NCBI RefSeq assembly: GCF_016100975.1
Contig: NZ_JACFRN010000003.1
Span: forward strand, 62,001-126,000
Source of the DNA: Lactobacillus sp. W8174
GTDB lineage: Bacteria > Bacillota > Bacilli > Lactobacillales > Lactobacillaceae
Direction: 5' to 3'
Length of the DNA stretch: 64,000 nt
In this document: positions 42,908 through 50,466 of the stretch, piece by piece
How the letters are laid out: each line of letters opens with the position of its first letter
Position numbering within the stretch: the stretch's first letter is position 1
Program-made: the position numbers and the translations under genes
Notes under the pieces: model-generated
Databases searched by the model: none
What the model was told of the DNA's origin: nothing
The model's input: only the letters and a program-made list of their open reading frames with translations

Positions 42908-43708
42908 ATGAAATTTTATGCAGTAAAAAAGGGCCGCAAACCAGGTGTTTATCGCACTTGGGAAGATGCCCGAAAACAAGTTGAAGGCTATTCTGGTGCC
43001 GAATACAAATCTTTTGCCAAAATAACTGATGCCACTGAATATTTAGCTTGGGATCGCGAAGCTGTTCATCAAGTCTTTCAAAAAGATGAGGATTCATTAC
43101 AAAAAGCAATTGCCAAGATTCAAAAAGAAAGTCGCAAAATCAAGCAAAATCCTGCTACAACAACTTCTTCTAAAAAGGATAAGGCGTTAGGCAAGCCAAT
43201 TAAGGCAAAATCATCCAAATTTTTTGCCACAATTTATACTGACGGCGGTACCCGCAACACCGGTAACTTTAAGGGCGGTCATGTGCGTACGACTGACAAG
43301 GCTGCTTGGGCTTATCTAATTGAATGGCAAGAAGATGGCCAGCAAAAGTCTACTTATAACTCAAATGGTGAGTTTGGTGCGACTAATAATAAGATGGAAC
43401 TAACAGCTTTAATAGAAGCACTCAAAAAATTGCTCGAGTTGGGTTTCAACGAAAAGCCATTATTATTTGTACTGGATTCACAGTACGTTTTAAATCCAAT
43501 TACTAAGGGCTGGCTTAAAAAATGGAAAAAACGGGGCTGGACCAAAAGTACAAAAGGTGCAATTGCCAACCTTGAGTGTTGGCAGGAGCTGGAGCAGCTT
43601 TTAAGTAAATTTTCTCAAACTAAATTCGAATGGACTAAAGGACACGCTAATAATCGTGGCAATGAATTTGTCGATCATACGTTAAACAAATTCATGGACC
43701 AAATGTAA
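42908..43708 (+). CDS. rnhA: Ribonuclease H type 1 with N-terminal viroplasmin domain
   Basis: 266 residues from the ATG at 42908 (GGGGAG upstream; an in-frame GTG at 42893 is less likely). The N-terminal KFYAVKKGRKPGVYRTWEDARKQVEGYSGAEYKSF (residues about 2-36) is the hybrid-binding caulimovirus viroplasmin domain. A lysine-rich linker follows. The RNase H domain (about 110-266) has all catalytic acids: Asp in TDGGTRNTG, Glu in NKMELTAL, Asp in VLDSQYV, and the final Asp in GHANNRGNEFVDH. It removes RNA from RNA-DNA hybrids in the cytoplasm. The stop abuts the convergent DUF1002 gene. Confidence 0.92.
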   Translation: MKFYAVKKGRKPGVYRTWEDARKQVEGYSGAEYKSFAKITDATEYLAWDREAVHQVFQKDEDSLQKAIAKIQKESRKIKQNPATTTSSKKDKALGKPIKAKSSKFFATIYTDGGTRNTGNFKGGHVRTTDKAAWAYLIEWQEDGQQKSTYNSNGEFGATNNKMELTALIEALKKLLELGFNEKPLLFVLDSQYVLNPITKGWLKKWKKRGWTKSTKGAIANLECWQELEQLLSKFSQTKFEWTKGHANNRGNEFVDHTLNKFMDQM

Positions 43709-44677
43709 TTAATTAAAAGCAGCCACAATTAGGCCACTAAAAAGGTGACTGAAAAATGAAGTAATATTATGCCAAATTTGTTCAAACCAGTTACGATTTT
43801 CTGGGGTATTGATTTTATCAAAGATTCCTTTAGCGTTCTTTTTGATGTTTTTGGATAAAGCATCAGCCTGGTCCTTGAATTTGTGATTTTTTAAAGCACC
43901 GGAATCACGGACTTCAATTAAGACGTTAATAATCTGCTGCTTTTGATTATTATTAATGACGTCACCAAGATGATTAATGTTGATCTGATTATTTACAATA
44001 TCATGAATTTGACTATCTGACACATTGTTGCCGATTTTACCCATTTCCTGTTTAGCGCCGGCAACTGCATTATTTAATTGGGCGTCGCTATAACCGCTTT
44101 TATCCTTATTTTCCTTGGTAATTTTACTTAAGGTGTTCATTTCGTCTTGTGCTGCGTTTACTTGATTTTGATTTAAATTTTCTCCGGTTTTGTTATAGGC
44201 AGCATAAACACCGGCTAGAGCACCGGAACCATCAATTGGCACAGCACTGGTAACATAAATATTGGCGTCAGAGATACCGGCAGTTAAAGCGGCATTTTTA
44301 TATTGATCGGCTGTAATGGTAGTAATATTATTGCGTCCCTGGTAGTCAAGGATGTGAACGTTGATACCACTACCTTGTGCTTCTTTTTCAATCATGGCAC
44401 TGGACCAGACGCCAGAGTGAGTTGTAAAGTTCGCACCCGAAGGATTAAGATATTTGACCAAATCTTCACCGGTGATGGTAATTGTTTGGTAGCTGCTGCC
44501 ATTTAGTGGCTCACTAAGGGTTTTTAGCGTACCGCTTTTTTGGGAAGCGGTTAAAGAAGTTCCAAGACAGACAACCGGTAATTCATCTGCCTTAACGGTT
44601 TGTGTAACAGTGCCGCACATGAGCATACTAAACAATAACAGTGTAATAATAGTTGAAAATGTTTTTGCTTTTTTCAT
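43709..44677 (-). CDS. Secreted DUF1002 protein
   Basis: A 322-residue protein with a signal peptide (about 1-31, ...VKADE). The DUF1002 region follows (VVCLGTSLTASQKSGTL at about 35-51; ITITGEDLVKYLNPSG; IYVTSAVPIDGSGALAGVYAAY at about 139-160), as found in many firmicutes. The middle is helical and Asn/Gln-rich, and the C-terminus is a single hydrophobic segment (ITSFFSHLFSGLIVAAFN) that may anchor it. The function of the family is unknown. It faces rnhA with no gap and has no visible terminator of its own. Confidence 0.85.
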   Translation of the reverse strand: MKKAKTFSTIITLLLFSMLMCGTVTQTVKADELPVVCLGTSLTASQKSGTLKTLSEPLNGSSYQTITITGEDLVKYLNPSGANFTTHSGVWSSAMIEKEAQGSGINVHILDYQGRNNITTITADQYKNAALTAGISDANIYVTSAVPIDGSGALAGVYAAYNKTGENLNQNQVNAAQDEMNTLSKITKENKDKSGYSDAQLNNAVAGAKQEMGKIGNNVSDSQIHDIVNNQININHLGDVINNNQKQQIINVLIEVRDSGALKNHKFKDQADALSKNIKKNAKGIFDKINTPENRNWFEQIWHNITSFFSHLFSGLIVAAFN

Positions 44678-44815
44678 AAAATAATTAACTCCTTTTGACT
44701 GTTCCTAATTATACTAAATGCTAAAAGCAAAAGGTTAAATAATAGTTATGTACCACTTACTTTACGTTATTTTTAATATTTAAGATGGTATAATAACAAG
44801 TTAAAGGAGGGAGCT

Positions 44816-45661
44816 ATGATTCAGCAACCTGAATTAACTGTCATTATGCCTGTTTACAATGTCGAAAGATATTTAGAGCGGGCACTTGATCATTTGGCTA
44901 AGCAAGATGATCCCAATTTTAAGTTGTTAATTGTCAATGATGGTTCAACGGATAATACGCGAAAAATAGCAGAAAGCTATCGGGAAAAATTCCGTTACTT
45001 CAAGATAATAAACAAGCACAATGGTGGTCTGTCTGATGCACGCAATGTCGGTATTGCCAACGTTGATACGCCATATTTTACTTTTCATGATGGTGACGAC
45101 TGGGTAGATTCCGATTATACAGCATTTTTTGTAAATGCTTTTCACGACCATCCTGATGCAGCAATGGTTTCCTGTGGTTTCTGGCTTGATTATGAAAACA
45201 AACCAGGTTCAATTCCTGTCACCAAAAAAGTGGTGCGCGGCATGAAAGGCAAGGCCCGAACCTACCAATTAATCAGTAATCCATTAGGCTCTTTGTGTGA
45301 TAATCATTGCCTGGCTACTCCAGTCAAGGGCTATACCTGGAACAAGGGCTATAAATTATCGGTCGTGCGACAGAATCATCTTCACTTCATGGAAAATTTA
45401 GCTTTTATGGAAGATCAGATATTTAATGTGCAATATTTGTCCTTAACAGAAGGTTTTTATTGTGATAGCAAGCCTATCTATCATTATTGGCAGCGTAAGG
45501 ACAGCATGGTTCATCACTTTAACGCCAAAATGATTCCTGATAATTTTAAGGCTAACTATATTATTGCTAAGATCATTGTCCGCAGCTTGTGGCATGAACA
45601 TAAGAAAGAAAAAAGTTCTAATCAAAATTTGGTAGAGGCTAGCGAAAGAGACCAAAGATGA
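44816..45661 (+). CDS. Glycosyltransferase family 2
   Basis: A 281-residue GT-A enzyme. LTVIMPVYNVERYLERAL (about 5-22), LLIVNDGSTDNT (about 37-48), NKHNGGLSDARNVGI and the metal-binding FHDGDDWV (about 87-94) are standard family-2 motifs. An AAAGGAGGGAG site precedes the ATG, and TATAAT lies at 44789-44794. It transfers a sugar from a nucleotide sugar to a lipid, wall or surface glycan acceptor at the inner membrane face; the sugar is unknown. The next gene overlaps by 4 bases (ATGA), so the two are cotranscribed. Confidence 0.9.
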   Translation: MIQQPELTVIMPVYNVERYLERALDHLAKQDDPNFKLLIVNDGSTDNTRKIAESYREKFRYFKIINKHNGGLSDARNVGIANVDTPYFTFHDGDDWVDSDYTAFFVNAFHDHPDAAMVSCGFWLDYENKPGSIPVTKKVVRGMKGKARTYQLISNPLGSLCDNHCLATPVKGYTWNKGYKLSVVRQNHLHFMENLAFMEDQIFNVQYLSLTEGFYCDSKPIYHYWQRKDSMVHHFNAKMIPDNFKANYIIAKIIVRSLWHEHKKEKSSNQNLVEASERDQR

Positions 45662-46314
45662 GAGAAAAAGTTAATGGTAACGAACTTTATTACAGTAAGT
45701 TAGGCAAGGGTGCCCCGCTGCTTTTATTACACGGACACCATTTAGATGGTGGCATGTTTGACCAAATTGTTGCCCCGCTTTCTCTTTACTATACGGTTTA
45801 TGTTCTGGATATGAGAGGCCATGGTCTCAGTCAGGGAGAACCTGCCGAGCACTATCAAACAGAAGTTGAAGACCTGGCTGCTTTTATTAAGCAGGTGAAT
45901 ATCAGAGGCTGCTATTGTTTTGGCTTTGATGCTGGCGGCTTGGTAGCAATGATGCTTGCAAGTCAGGATCAAAATATCTTTAAAAAGCTCATGGTAGCTG
46001 GTGTCTTTGTGAACGGCAATGGTATCAAATCATATCATTATTTGACTGAAGGCTTTCTGCGTTTTTTGCGCATGAACCGTGATAGTAAGGTGGAATTATC
46101 AGAAAGTTTCATGTCTGTTGATAGCTTGAAGGCAATCAAGATACCAACTTATTGTGTCGTGGGAGAAAAAGACTGGGTTAAAGTAGAACACGTTCGCTGG
46201 TACAGTCAAATTATTCCTCAAGGACAGCTTCTGATTATGCCTAGACAAAAGCATGAAAGTTACGCAGTTAAGAGTTTTAAACTGCTAAACTTAATGGAAG
46301 ACTTTTTTAAGTAG
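45658..46314 (+). CDS. Alpha/beta hydrolase with Asp at the nucleophile position
   Basis: A 218-residue cytoplasmic hydrolase-fold protein overlapping the glycosyltransferase by 4 bases. The oxyanion motif LLLLHGHHLDG (about 20-30), VLDMRGHGLS (about 49-58), acid in VVGEKDWVK and histidine in RQKHESY are in order. The nucleophile elbow reads FGFDAGG (about 87-93), where related proteins have GFSDGG. The usual serine is therefore Asp, as in haloalkane dehalogenases and epoxide hydrolases, or the enzyme is altered or inactive. Followed by a terminator. Confidence 0.8.
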   Translation: MREKVNGNELYYSKLGKGAPLLLLHGHHLDGGMFDQIVAPLSLYYTVYVLDMRGHGLSQGEPAEHYQTEVEDLAAFIKQVNIRGCYCFGFDAGGLVAMMLASQDQNIFKKLMVAGVFVNGNGIKSYHYLTEGFLRFLRMNRDSKVELSESFMSVDSLKAIKIPTYCVVGEKDWVKVEHVRWYSQIIPQGQLLIMPRQKHESYAVKSFKLLNLMEDFFK

Positions 46315-46359
46315 TTTATTTAATTTAAGAATACTTTTACTTTCAATTTAATATTTAAC

Positions 46360-46386
46360 AGCCGATATTAGCTTCGGCTTTTTGTT
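46360..46386 (+). terminator. Terminator after the glycosyltransferase/hydrolase pair
   Basis: AGCCGA (46360-46365) pairs with TCGGCT (46374-46379) and is followed by a T run. Confidence 0.7.
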
Positions 46387-46471
46387 TGAATTATTACTTT
46401 TCTAGGCACTGGGGACTTTTTTGGTTATAATAGACTTGCAAAGATTGTAATTTTTAAAAAACGAGGTAGTC

Positions 46472-47452
46472 ATGAACAAGGAAGAACTTCTTCAAATATT
46501 GCACCCGATGAAGCTGATTGGGTTAGGCGGAAATCCCGCATTAAATGAAAAAATTGCACAAATCTTGAAAAAGCCGTTAATTGAAACTGCTGTGCAACAT
46601 TTCAGTGACGGTGAAATTCAAGTTAATATTGGCGAAAGTGTCAGAGGATGTGACGTTTTCGTTATTCAGTCAATTCAGGATCCCGTAAATGAAAACTTTA
46701 TGGAACTGGAAATTGTTTTGGACGCATTACATCGCGCCTCAGCACACAGAATCAATGTGGTAGTGCCATACCTGGCTTATTCACGTTCAGATACCAAAAC
46801 TCGTTCGCGCGAACCAATAACTGCTAAACTCATAGCTAATTTATTACAAATTACTGGTCTAGATCACTTAATTGCTCTCGATTTACATGCTTCGCAAATT
46901 CAAGGCTTTTATAATGTGCCAGTTGATCATTTGCATGCTATGCCACTTTTAGCACAATATTTTATTGATAACGGTATTGCTACCAAAGAGGAAGACGATA
47001 TTGTAGTTGTTTCTCCCGATCATTCTGGGGCTAAACTCGCTCGTAATTTTGGTCAGTGCTTTGATGCGCCAATTGCGATTGTTGATCAGCGCCACGCACG
47101 TTATGACGCAGATGTACATGACATGATTGGTGATGTTAAGGACAAAAAATGTATTATTGTAGATGATTTAATTGATACGGGATCACGTATTTCTTCTTCA
47201 ACTAAATCAGTTCTAGCGGCAGGCGCCAAGAAAGTTTACGTTGCTGCAACACACGCATTATTATCACAAAATGCTACTGAAGTTCTGAATGAGTTGCCAA
47301 TTGAACAGATAGTGGTAACTGATACTATTAAACACAGCCATTATCCAGATAGAATGGTTCGTATTTCAGTAGATTTGCTTTTAGCGCGTGGAATTAATTA
47401 TGTATATAATGACCGTTCAATGCATTTGTTAAGTGAAAGTAAATTAAAGTAA
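46472..47452 (+). CDS. prs: Ribose-phosphate pyrophosphokinase, divergent paralogue
   Basis: A 326-residue protein aligned end to end with bacterial PRPP synthases: HFSDGEIQVNIGESVRGCDVF (about 43-63), MELEIVLDALHRASA (about 77-91), RSREPITAKLIANLL, LDLHASQIQGF and VDHLHAMPL. It starts at the ATG at 46472 (GAGG upstream, TATAAT at 46426-46431). Several key places differ from the consensus. The ATP-binding YARQDRK is YSRSDTK (103-109), the catalytic-loop DKRR is DQRH (205-208), and the ribose-phosphate loop DDxIDTAGT is DDLIDTGSR (231-239). It may be a low-activity or regulatory second Prs; the housekeeping copy would lie elsewhere. Confidence 0.85.
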   Translation: MNKEELLQILHPMKLIGLGGNPALNEKIAQILKKPLIETAVQHFSDGEIQVNIGESVRGCDVFVIQSIQDPVNENFMELEIVLDALHRASAHRINVVVPYLAYSRSDTKTRSREPITAKLIANLLQITGLDHLIALDLHASQIQGFYNVPVDHLHAMPLLAQYFIDNGIATKEEDDIVVVSPDHSGAKLARNFGQCFDAPIAIVDQRHARYDADVHDMIGDVKDKKCIIVDDLIDTGSRISSSTKSVLAAGAKKVYVAATHALLSQNATEVLNELPIEQIVVTDTIKHSHYPDRMVRISVDLLLARGINYVYNDRSMHLLSESKLK

Positions 47453-47550
47453 TAACATATTAAACGGCTTGCTTTTAGTATATGTTTCTTTAGTAAAAAC
47501 TATCAGCCAATAATATACCAGTGCCTTTTTGTTTATTTATTCTATATCAT

Positions 47551-47559
47551 TGGTATAAT
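47551..47559 (+). promoter_or_regulatory. Extended -10 promoter of the TetR gene
   Basis: TGGTATAAT is an extended -10 element about 34 bases before the ATG at 47593, which has TAGGAG upstream. Confidence 0.6.
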
Positions 47560-47592
47560 TAAGGCAAAATATATAGGAGCTGAGAAAACATT

Positions 47593-48276
47593 ATGGCACG
47601 ACGTAAAAATTATAAAAGAAGACGTACAATTTTAAGTAATACTTTTCACTTAATTAGAGAAAATGGTATGGACAGTGTTTCATTTCAAATGATTGCAGAA
47701 AAGTCTGGCATTTCCAAATCATTACTGCAGTCATATTATCCCCATAAATCAAACTTGATTGCTGATGTAGTTCGGAACATTCTCAATACACTAGACAAGC
47801 AAGTGCAGAAGTTTAGTGTTAATAAAGAAGACGAAGTATGTGCTCGCACCAAAGCTTTTATTTATGCGATTGAAATGCTGGGAATTTATGATGAAGGTCT
47901 TAAACGTATTATTACTGAGGTGTTTAAGAGTAACGAATCGCTGGACTTTTGGAGTAAAACTATCAACGACTGGTTGAAAGAAAAGCAGTTGTTTGATCAC
48001 TTTGACTTCGATCCCAAAGAAGTGCGGATGGGGATTGCCTTTGCCGTAACTGGTGTGAGTCGTCTTTATTATGATAATAAAGAATATGAAGTTTCTCCTG
48101 AGGAAATAGCTGATTATGGTACCAAAGCATTCATGTACAGCTTTTTACATTCCTCAAAACCAACTATTGAAAAGGCGCTTAAAGAGGGTCATGAGATTAT
48201 TGAATCTACTGACATTAAGACCATTCATCATGCAATAGATACGATGTTTGATGAAGACAAGGAGATTGTCTGTTAG
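47593..48276 (+). CDS. TetR-family transcriptional regulator
   Basis: A 227-residue regulator. The N-terminal helix-turn-helix covers about residues 8-55 (RRTILSNTFHLIRENGMDSV, SFQMIAEKSGISKSLLQSYY, PHKSNLIADVV), the usual TetR order. The rest is an all-helical ligand-binding domain with no family-specific motif I can place. It is cotranscribed with the membrane protein gene 12 bases downstream, so it probably senses a compound handled or resisted by that protein and represses its own operon. Confidence 0.88.
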   Translation: MARRKNYKRRRTILSNTFHLIRENGMDSVSFQMIAEKSGISKSLLQSYYPHKSNLIADVVRNILNTLDKQVQKFSVNKEDEVCARTKAFIYAIEMLGIYDEGLKRIITEVFKSNESLDFWSKTINDWLKEKQLFDHFDFDPKEVRMGIAFAVTGVSRLYYDNKEYEVSPEEIADYGTKAFMYSFLHSSKPTIEKALKEGHEIIESTDIKTIHHAIDTMFDEDKEIVC

Positions 48277-48287
48277 AAAGGAAAAAT

Positions 48288-49118
48288 ATGGCAAATGGCG
48301 CGCGAGATGGTTTGCACAGAATAAGTCAAGAACAGAACAACCAATACAAACAGGTTCTGTCCTTTATCATTTTTCTGGTTGTATCGCTAACCATGATTAC
48401 CGCGACTTTCCTTAATCCCTTTTTTATGAAGGGACAAATTAGAAACAGTAGTAATGAGGCTGTAGTAGTTAGACAAGTAAACAAGCATTTTGATGCACTG
48501 GCAGAAGCAATTGGAGCTAATAAAAATGGTAATGCCAATCTGCTAACTACTAAGCAAACTCAACCAATTGCTGATCATATTATTGACTATACCCTTGGGA
48601 GACCTTGGTTCAAGTTCAGTAATATGAAATTGGCCAAACAAATTTTACATGACATTGATTTAAACATTGATCAAGGTGCATCTAGTGATGCCCAGTTAGT
48701 ACAAGAAAAATTAAAGGAGCAGGAAAATAATGCTCCATTTGATGTAATCGATACTTTTAATCTGAACACAATTACTCTTGGAAGCAATATTGCTTTCATC
48801 TTATTAATTGTCAATGTAATTATACTGATAATGGCTATTATTAGTTTACGTTCATTAATAAGTGATATGAAGTTATTTTTTAATTCAAAAATGCTGACTC
48901 ACGAAGTTACCGCATGTGGTATGTGGGCAGGTTTTTGGTTAATATTAATTGCGGGCATATTGGCTATTATTCCAGTAATTTTTAATGTTGAAGGTTTAGC
49001 TGTATTAGGTTTTGTGTTAGAAATAAGCAGCAGTATCTTTCTGGACTTTGTTATTGTAGGAGTTGTTCTTTATATTTTAAGTGCAATTCCGTGGGAAATC
49101 AGTTCTCCCAATAATTAG
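48288..49118 (+). CDS. Membrane protein of unknown function, partner of the TetR gene
   Basis: A 276-residue protein; AAAGG precedes the ATG. One N-terminal membrane segment (VLSFIIFLVVSLTMITATFLNPFF, about 23-46) is followed by an external domain of about 120 residues (AVVVRQVNKHFDALAEAIGA ... ADHIIDYTLGRPWFKF). Three C-terminal membrane segments come next (ITLGSNIAFILLIVNVIILI, AGFWLILIAGILAIIPVIF, IFLDFVIVGVVLYIL). I do not recognise the family. The pairing with a TetR repressor is common for transport or stress-response membrane proteins, but the function cannot be given. Confidence 0.75.
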   Translation: MANGARDGLHRISQEQNNQYKQVLSFIIFLVVSLTMITATFLNPFFMKGQIRNSSNEAVVVRQVNKHFDALAEAIGANKNGNANLLTTKQTQPIADHIIDYTLGRPWFKFSNMKLAKQILHDIDLNIDQGASSDAQLVQEKLKEQENNAPFDVIDTFNLNTITLGSNIAFILLIVNVIILIMAIISLRSLISDMKLFFNSKMLTHEVTACGMWAGFWLILIAGILAIIPVIFNVEGLAVLGFVLEISSSIFLDFVIVGVVLYILSAIPWEISSPNN

Positions 49119-49164
49119 TCTCTCTGTTTTAAAATAATTAATCGTTTTTTCAAAGGAAACATAT

Positions 49165-49638
49165 ATGAAAATTTATTTTGCAAATGCTCTGTTTTCACAA
49201 GCAGAAATTAATTACAACGCGCAATTGGCGGCTAAAATACGTCAAATAGATAATTCAATTGATTTATATTTGCCCCAGGAAAACGCGTCAATTAATGATA
49301 AACAGGCTTATGCTGATTCTAAAATGATTGCTCAAGCTGATACTGAAAAATTGCTTAATAGCGATTTGATGATTGCCGTTCTTGACGGCCTCAGCATTGA
49401 CAATGGTGTAGCGAGTGAAATAGGCGTAGCTTATGCAAAAGAAATTCCGATAATTGGTTTATATACAGATACTCGTCAGCAGGGAGCTACTAACCAAAAG
49501 AAGCTACAAGCTTTGACCCAAATTGCAGAAAACCAATTCCATTATGTTAACTTGTATACTACTGGGCTGATCAAACTTAATGGCACCATAGTTAATAATG
49601 AAAAAGATTTATTAGCTGCCGTAGCCAACTATATTTAA
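49165..49638 (+). CDS. ntd: Nucleoside 2-deoxyribosyltransferase
   Basis: A 157-residue cytoplasmic enzyme of the Lactobacillus type, which swaps bases between deoxynucleosides in purine/pyrimidine salvage. Family motifs are IYFANALFSQAEINYN (about 3-18), LYLPQENASINDKQAYADS (about 34-52), IAQADTEKLLNSDLMIAVLDG (about 55-75, with the conserved Asp residues) and GVASEIGVAYAKEIPIIGLYTD (about 81-102, holding the catalytic Glu in VASEIG). The length is typical for the type I/II enzymes. Upstream AAAGGAAAC is the ribosome binding site. It is followed by the hairpin at 49713-49798. Confidence 0.93.
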   Translation: MKIYFANALFSQAEINYNAQLAAKIRQIDNSIDLYLPQENASINDKQAYADSKMIAQADTEKLLNSDLMIAVLDGLSIDNGVASEIGVAYAKEIPIIGLYTDTRQQGATNQKKLQALTQIAENQFHYVNLYTTGLIKLNGTIVNNEKDLLAAVANYI

Positions 49639-49712
49639 AATTAACTCAGTTCGCTTAATAACTATCTAAAGATGCAATTATCTCTCTAAGAAGGGATACT
49701 AATTTTTAAAAT

Positions 49713-49798
49713 AAAAACCATATTTCACTTAAGTTTGATATGAACCCTAAAATTAGGACAAATTTGGGGGCCATACCATTTTGAAATATGGTTTTTAT
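49713..49798. terminator. Terminator hairpin split by the second palindromic insert
   Basis: The perfect 15-bp arms AAAAACCATATTTCA (49713-49727) and TGAAATATGGTTTTT (49782-49796) enclose the 43-bp element at 49736-49778. It lies downstream of ntd. Confidence 0.7.
49736..49778. mobile_element. 43-bp palindromic miniature element, copy 2
   Basis: It begins TGATATGAACCCTAAAATT and ends with the reverse complement of TGGTATGGCCCCCAAATT. It shares the core TTAGGACAAATTTG and the TG/CA ends with the element at 4449-4492. No clear target duplication is visible here (GTT left, TTT right). It too sits in the loop of a terminator hairpin. Confidence 0.5.
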
Positions 49799-49806
49799 TT
49801 ATTTAA

Positions 49807-49861
49807 TTTTATCTATATTATACCCTGTTGTTACATATAATGGGGTATAATATAGATAAAA
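49807..49861. promoter_or_regulatory. Operator/promoter of the AbiE toxin-antitoxin pair: 19-bp perfect inverted repeats
   Basis: TTTTATCTATATTATACCC (49807-49825) and GGGTATAATATAGATAAAA (49843-49861) are exact inverted repeats with a 17-bp spacer. The spacer holds a TATAAT at 49836-49841 and a second TATAAT is part of the right arm. AbiEi antitoxins repress their own promoter by binding inverted repeats, so this is very likely the autoregulatory operator. Confidence 0.8.
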
Positions 49862-49873
49862 GGATGTGATTAA

Positions 49874-50464
49874 ATGGCTAATAAATCTGAATTGGAAAAT
49901 TTGTTAAAGCAAAATAATTATGTGCTGTCTAGAAAACAACTTACGAAGAAAAACTTTTCAGGACAACAAATAAAGAGCTTCCTTAAAAACAACGTATTGA
50001 TTTTAATTGACAAAGGAATTTATGGCAGTCCAAATCATTTGGAAGATGCTTTTTATACTATTCAGCTGAGACTCAAAAAGGGAATAATATCGTTAAGCTC
50101 CGCCCTTTATTTATATGGTTTGAGTGATCGTGTTCCAGATAAAATTGAGCTTACTTTTCCGAGGGGGTACAAAAACTCGGAGTTAAAAGAACAAATTGTG
50201 CCTCATCAACAAGTACCTCAAATGTATAATCTGGGTATTGTAATAGTAAAAACTCCTAATGGAAATAATGTTAGGGTTTATTCTATTGATCGAACTATGG
50301 CAGAAATATTACGCCCACAAAATCACGTTGATCCTGAAATGATAAATAAGGCATATAAGCAGTATTTAAAACAGCCCAATAAAAATATTGCTAAATTGCT
50401 GTACTTTGCAAGAAAATTCAAAACTGTTAAGAAAGTTCAGGAATACATAGAAATATTGCTATAA
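49874..50464 (+). CDS. AbiEi-type antitoxin of a type IV toxin-antitoxin system
   Basis: A 196-residue cytoplasmic protein. The N-terminal winged-helix region (about 1-55: ENLLKQNNYVLSRKQLTKKN, FSGQQIKSFLKNNVLILIDKGIYG) is followed by the AbiEi-type C-terminal domain (LSSALYLYGLSDRVPDKIELTFPRGY, VRVYSIDRTMAEILRPQNHV). The antitoxin counteracts the nucleotidyltransferase toxin without binding it and represses the operon. The toxin gene starts 3 bases after the stop. The ribosome binding site AAAGGATG lies about seven bases upstream. Family identification is from the pair and the motifs. Confidence 0.85.
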   Translation: MANKSELENLLKQNNYVLSRKQLTKKNFSGQQIKSFLKNNVLILIDKGIYGSPNHLEDAFYTIQLRLKKGIISLSSALYLYGLSDRVPDKIELTFPRGYKNSELKEQIVPHQQVPQMYNLGIVIVKTPNGNNVRVYSIDRTMAEILRPQNHVDPEMINKAYKQYLKQPNKNIAKLLYFARKFKTVKKVQEYIEILL

Positions 50465-50466
50465 AA

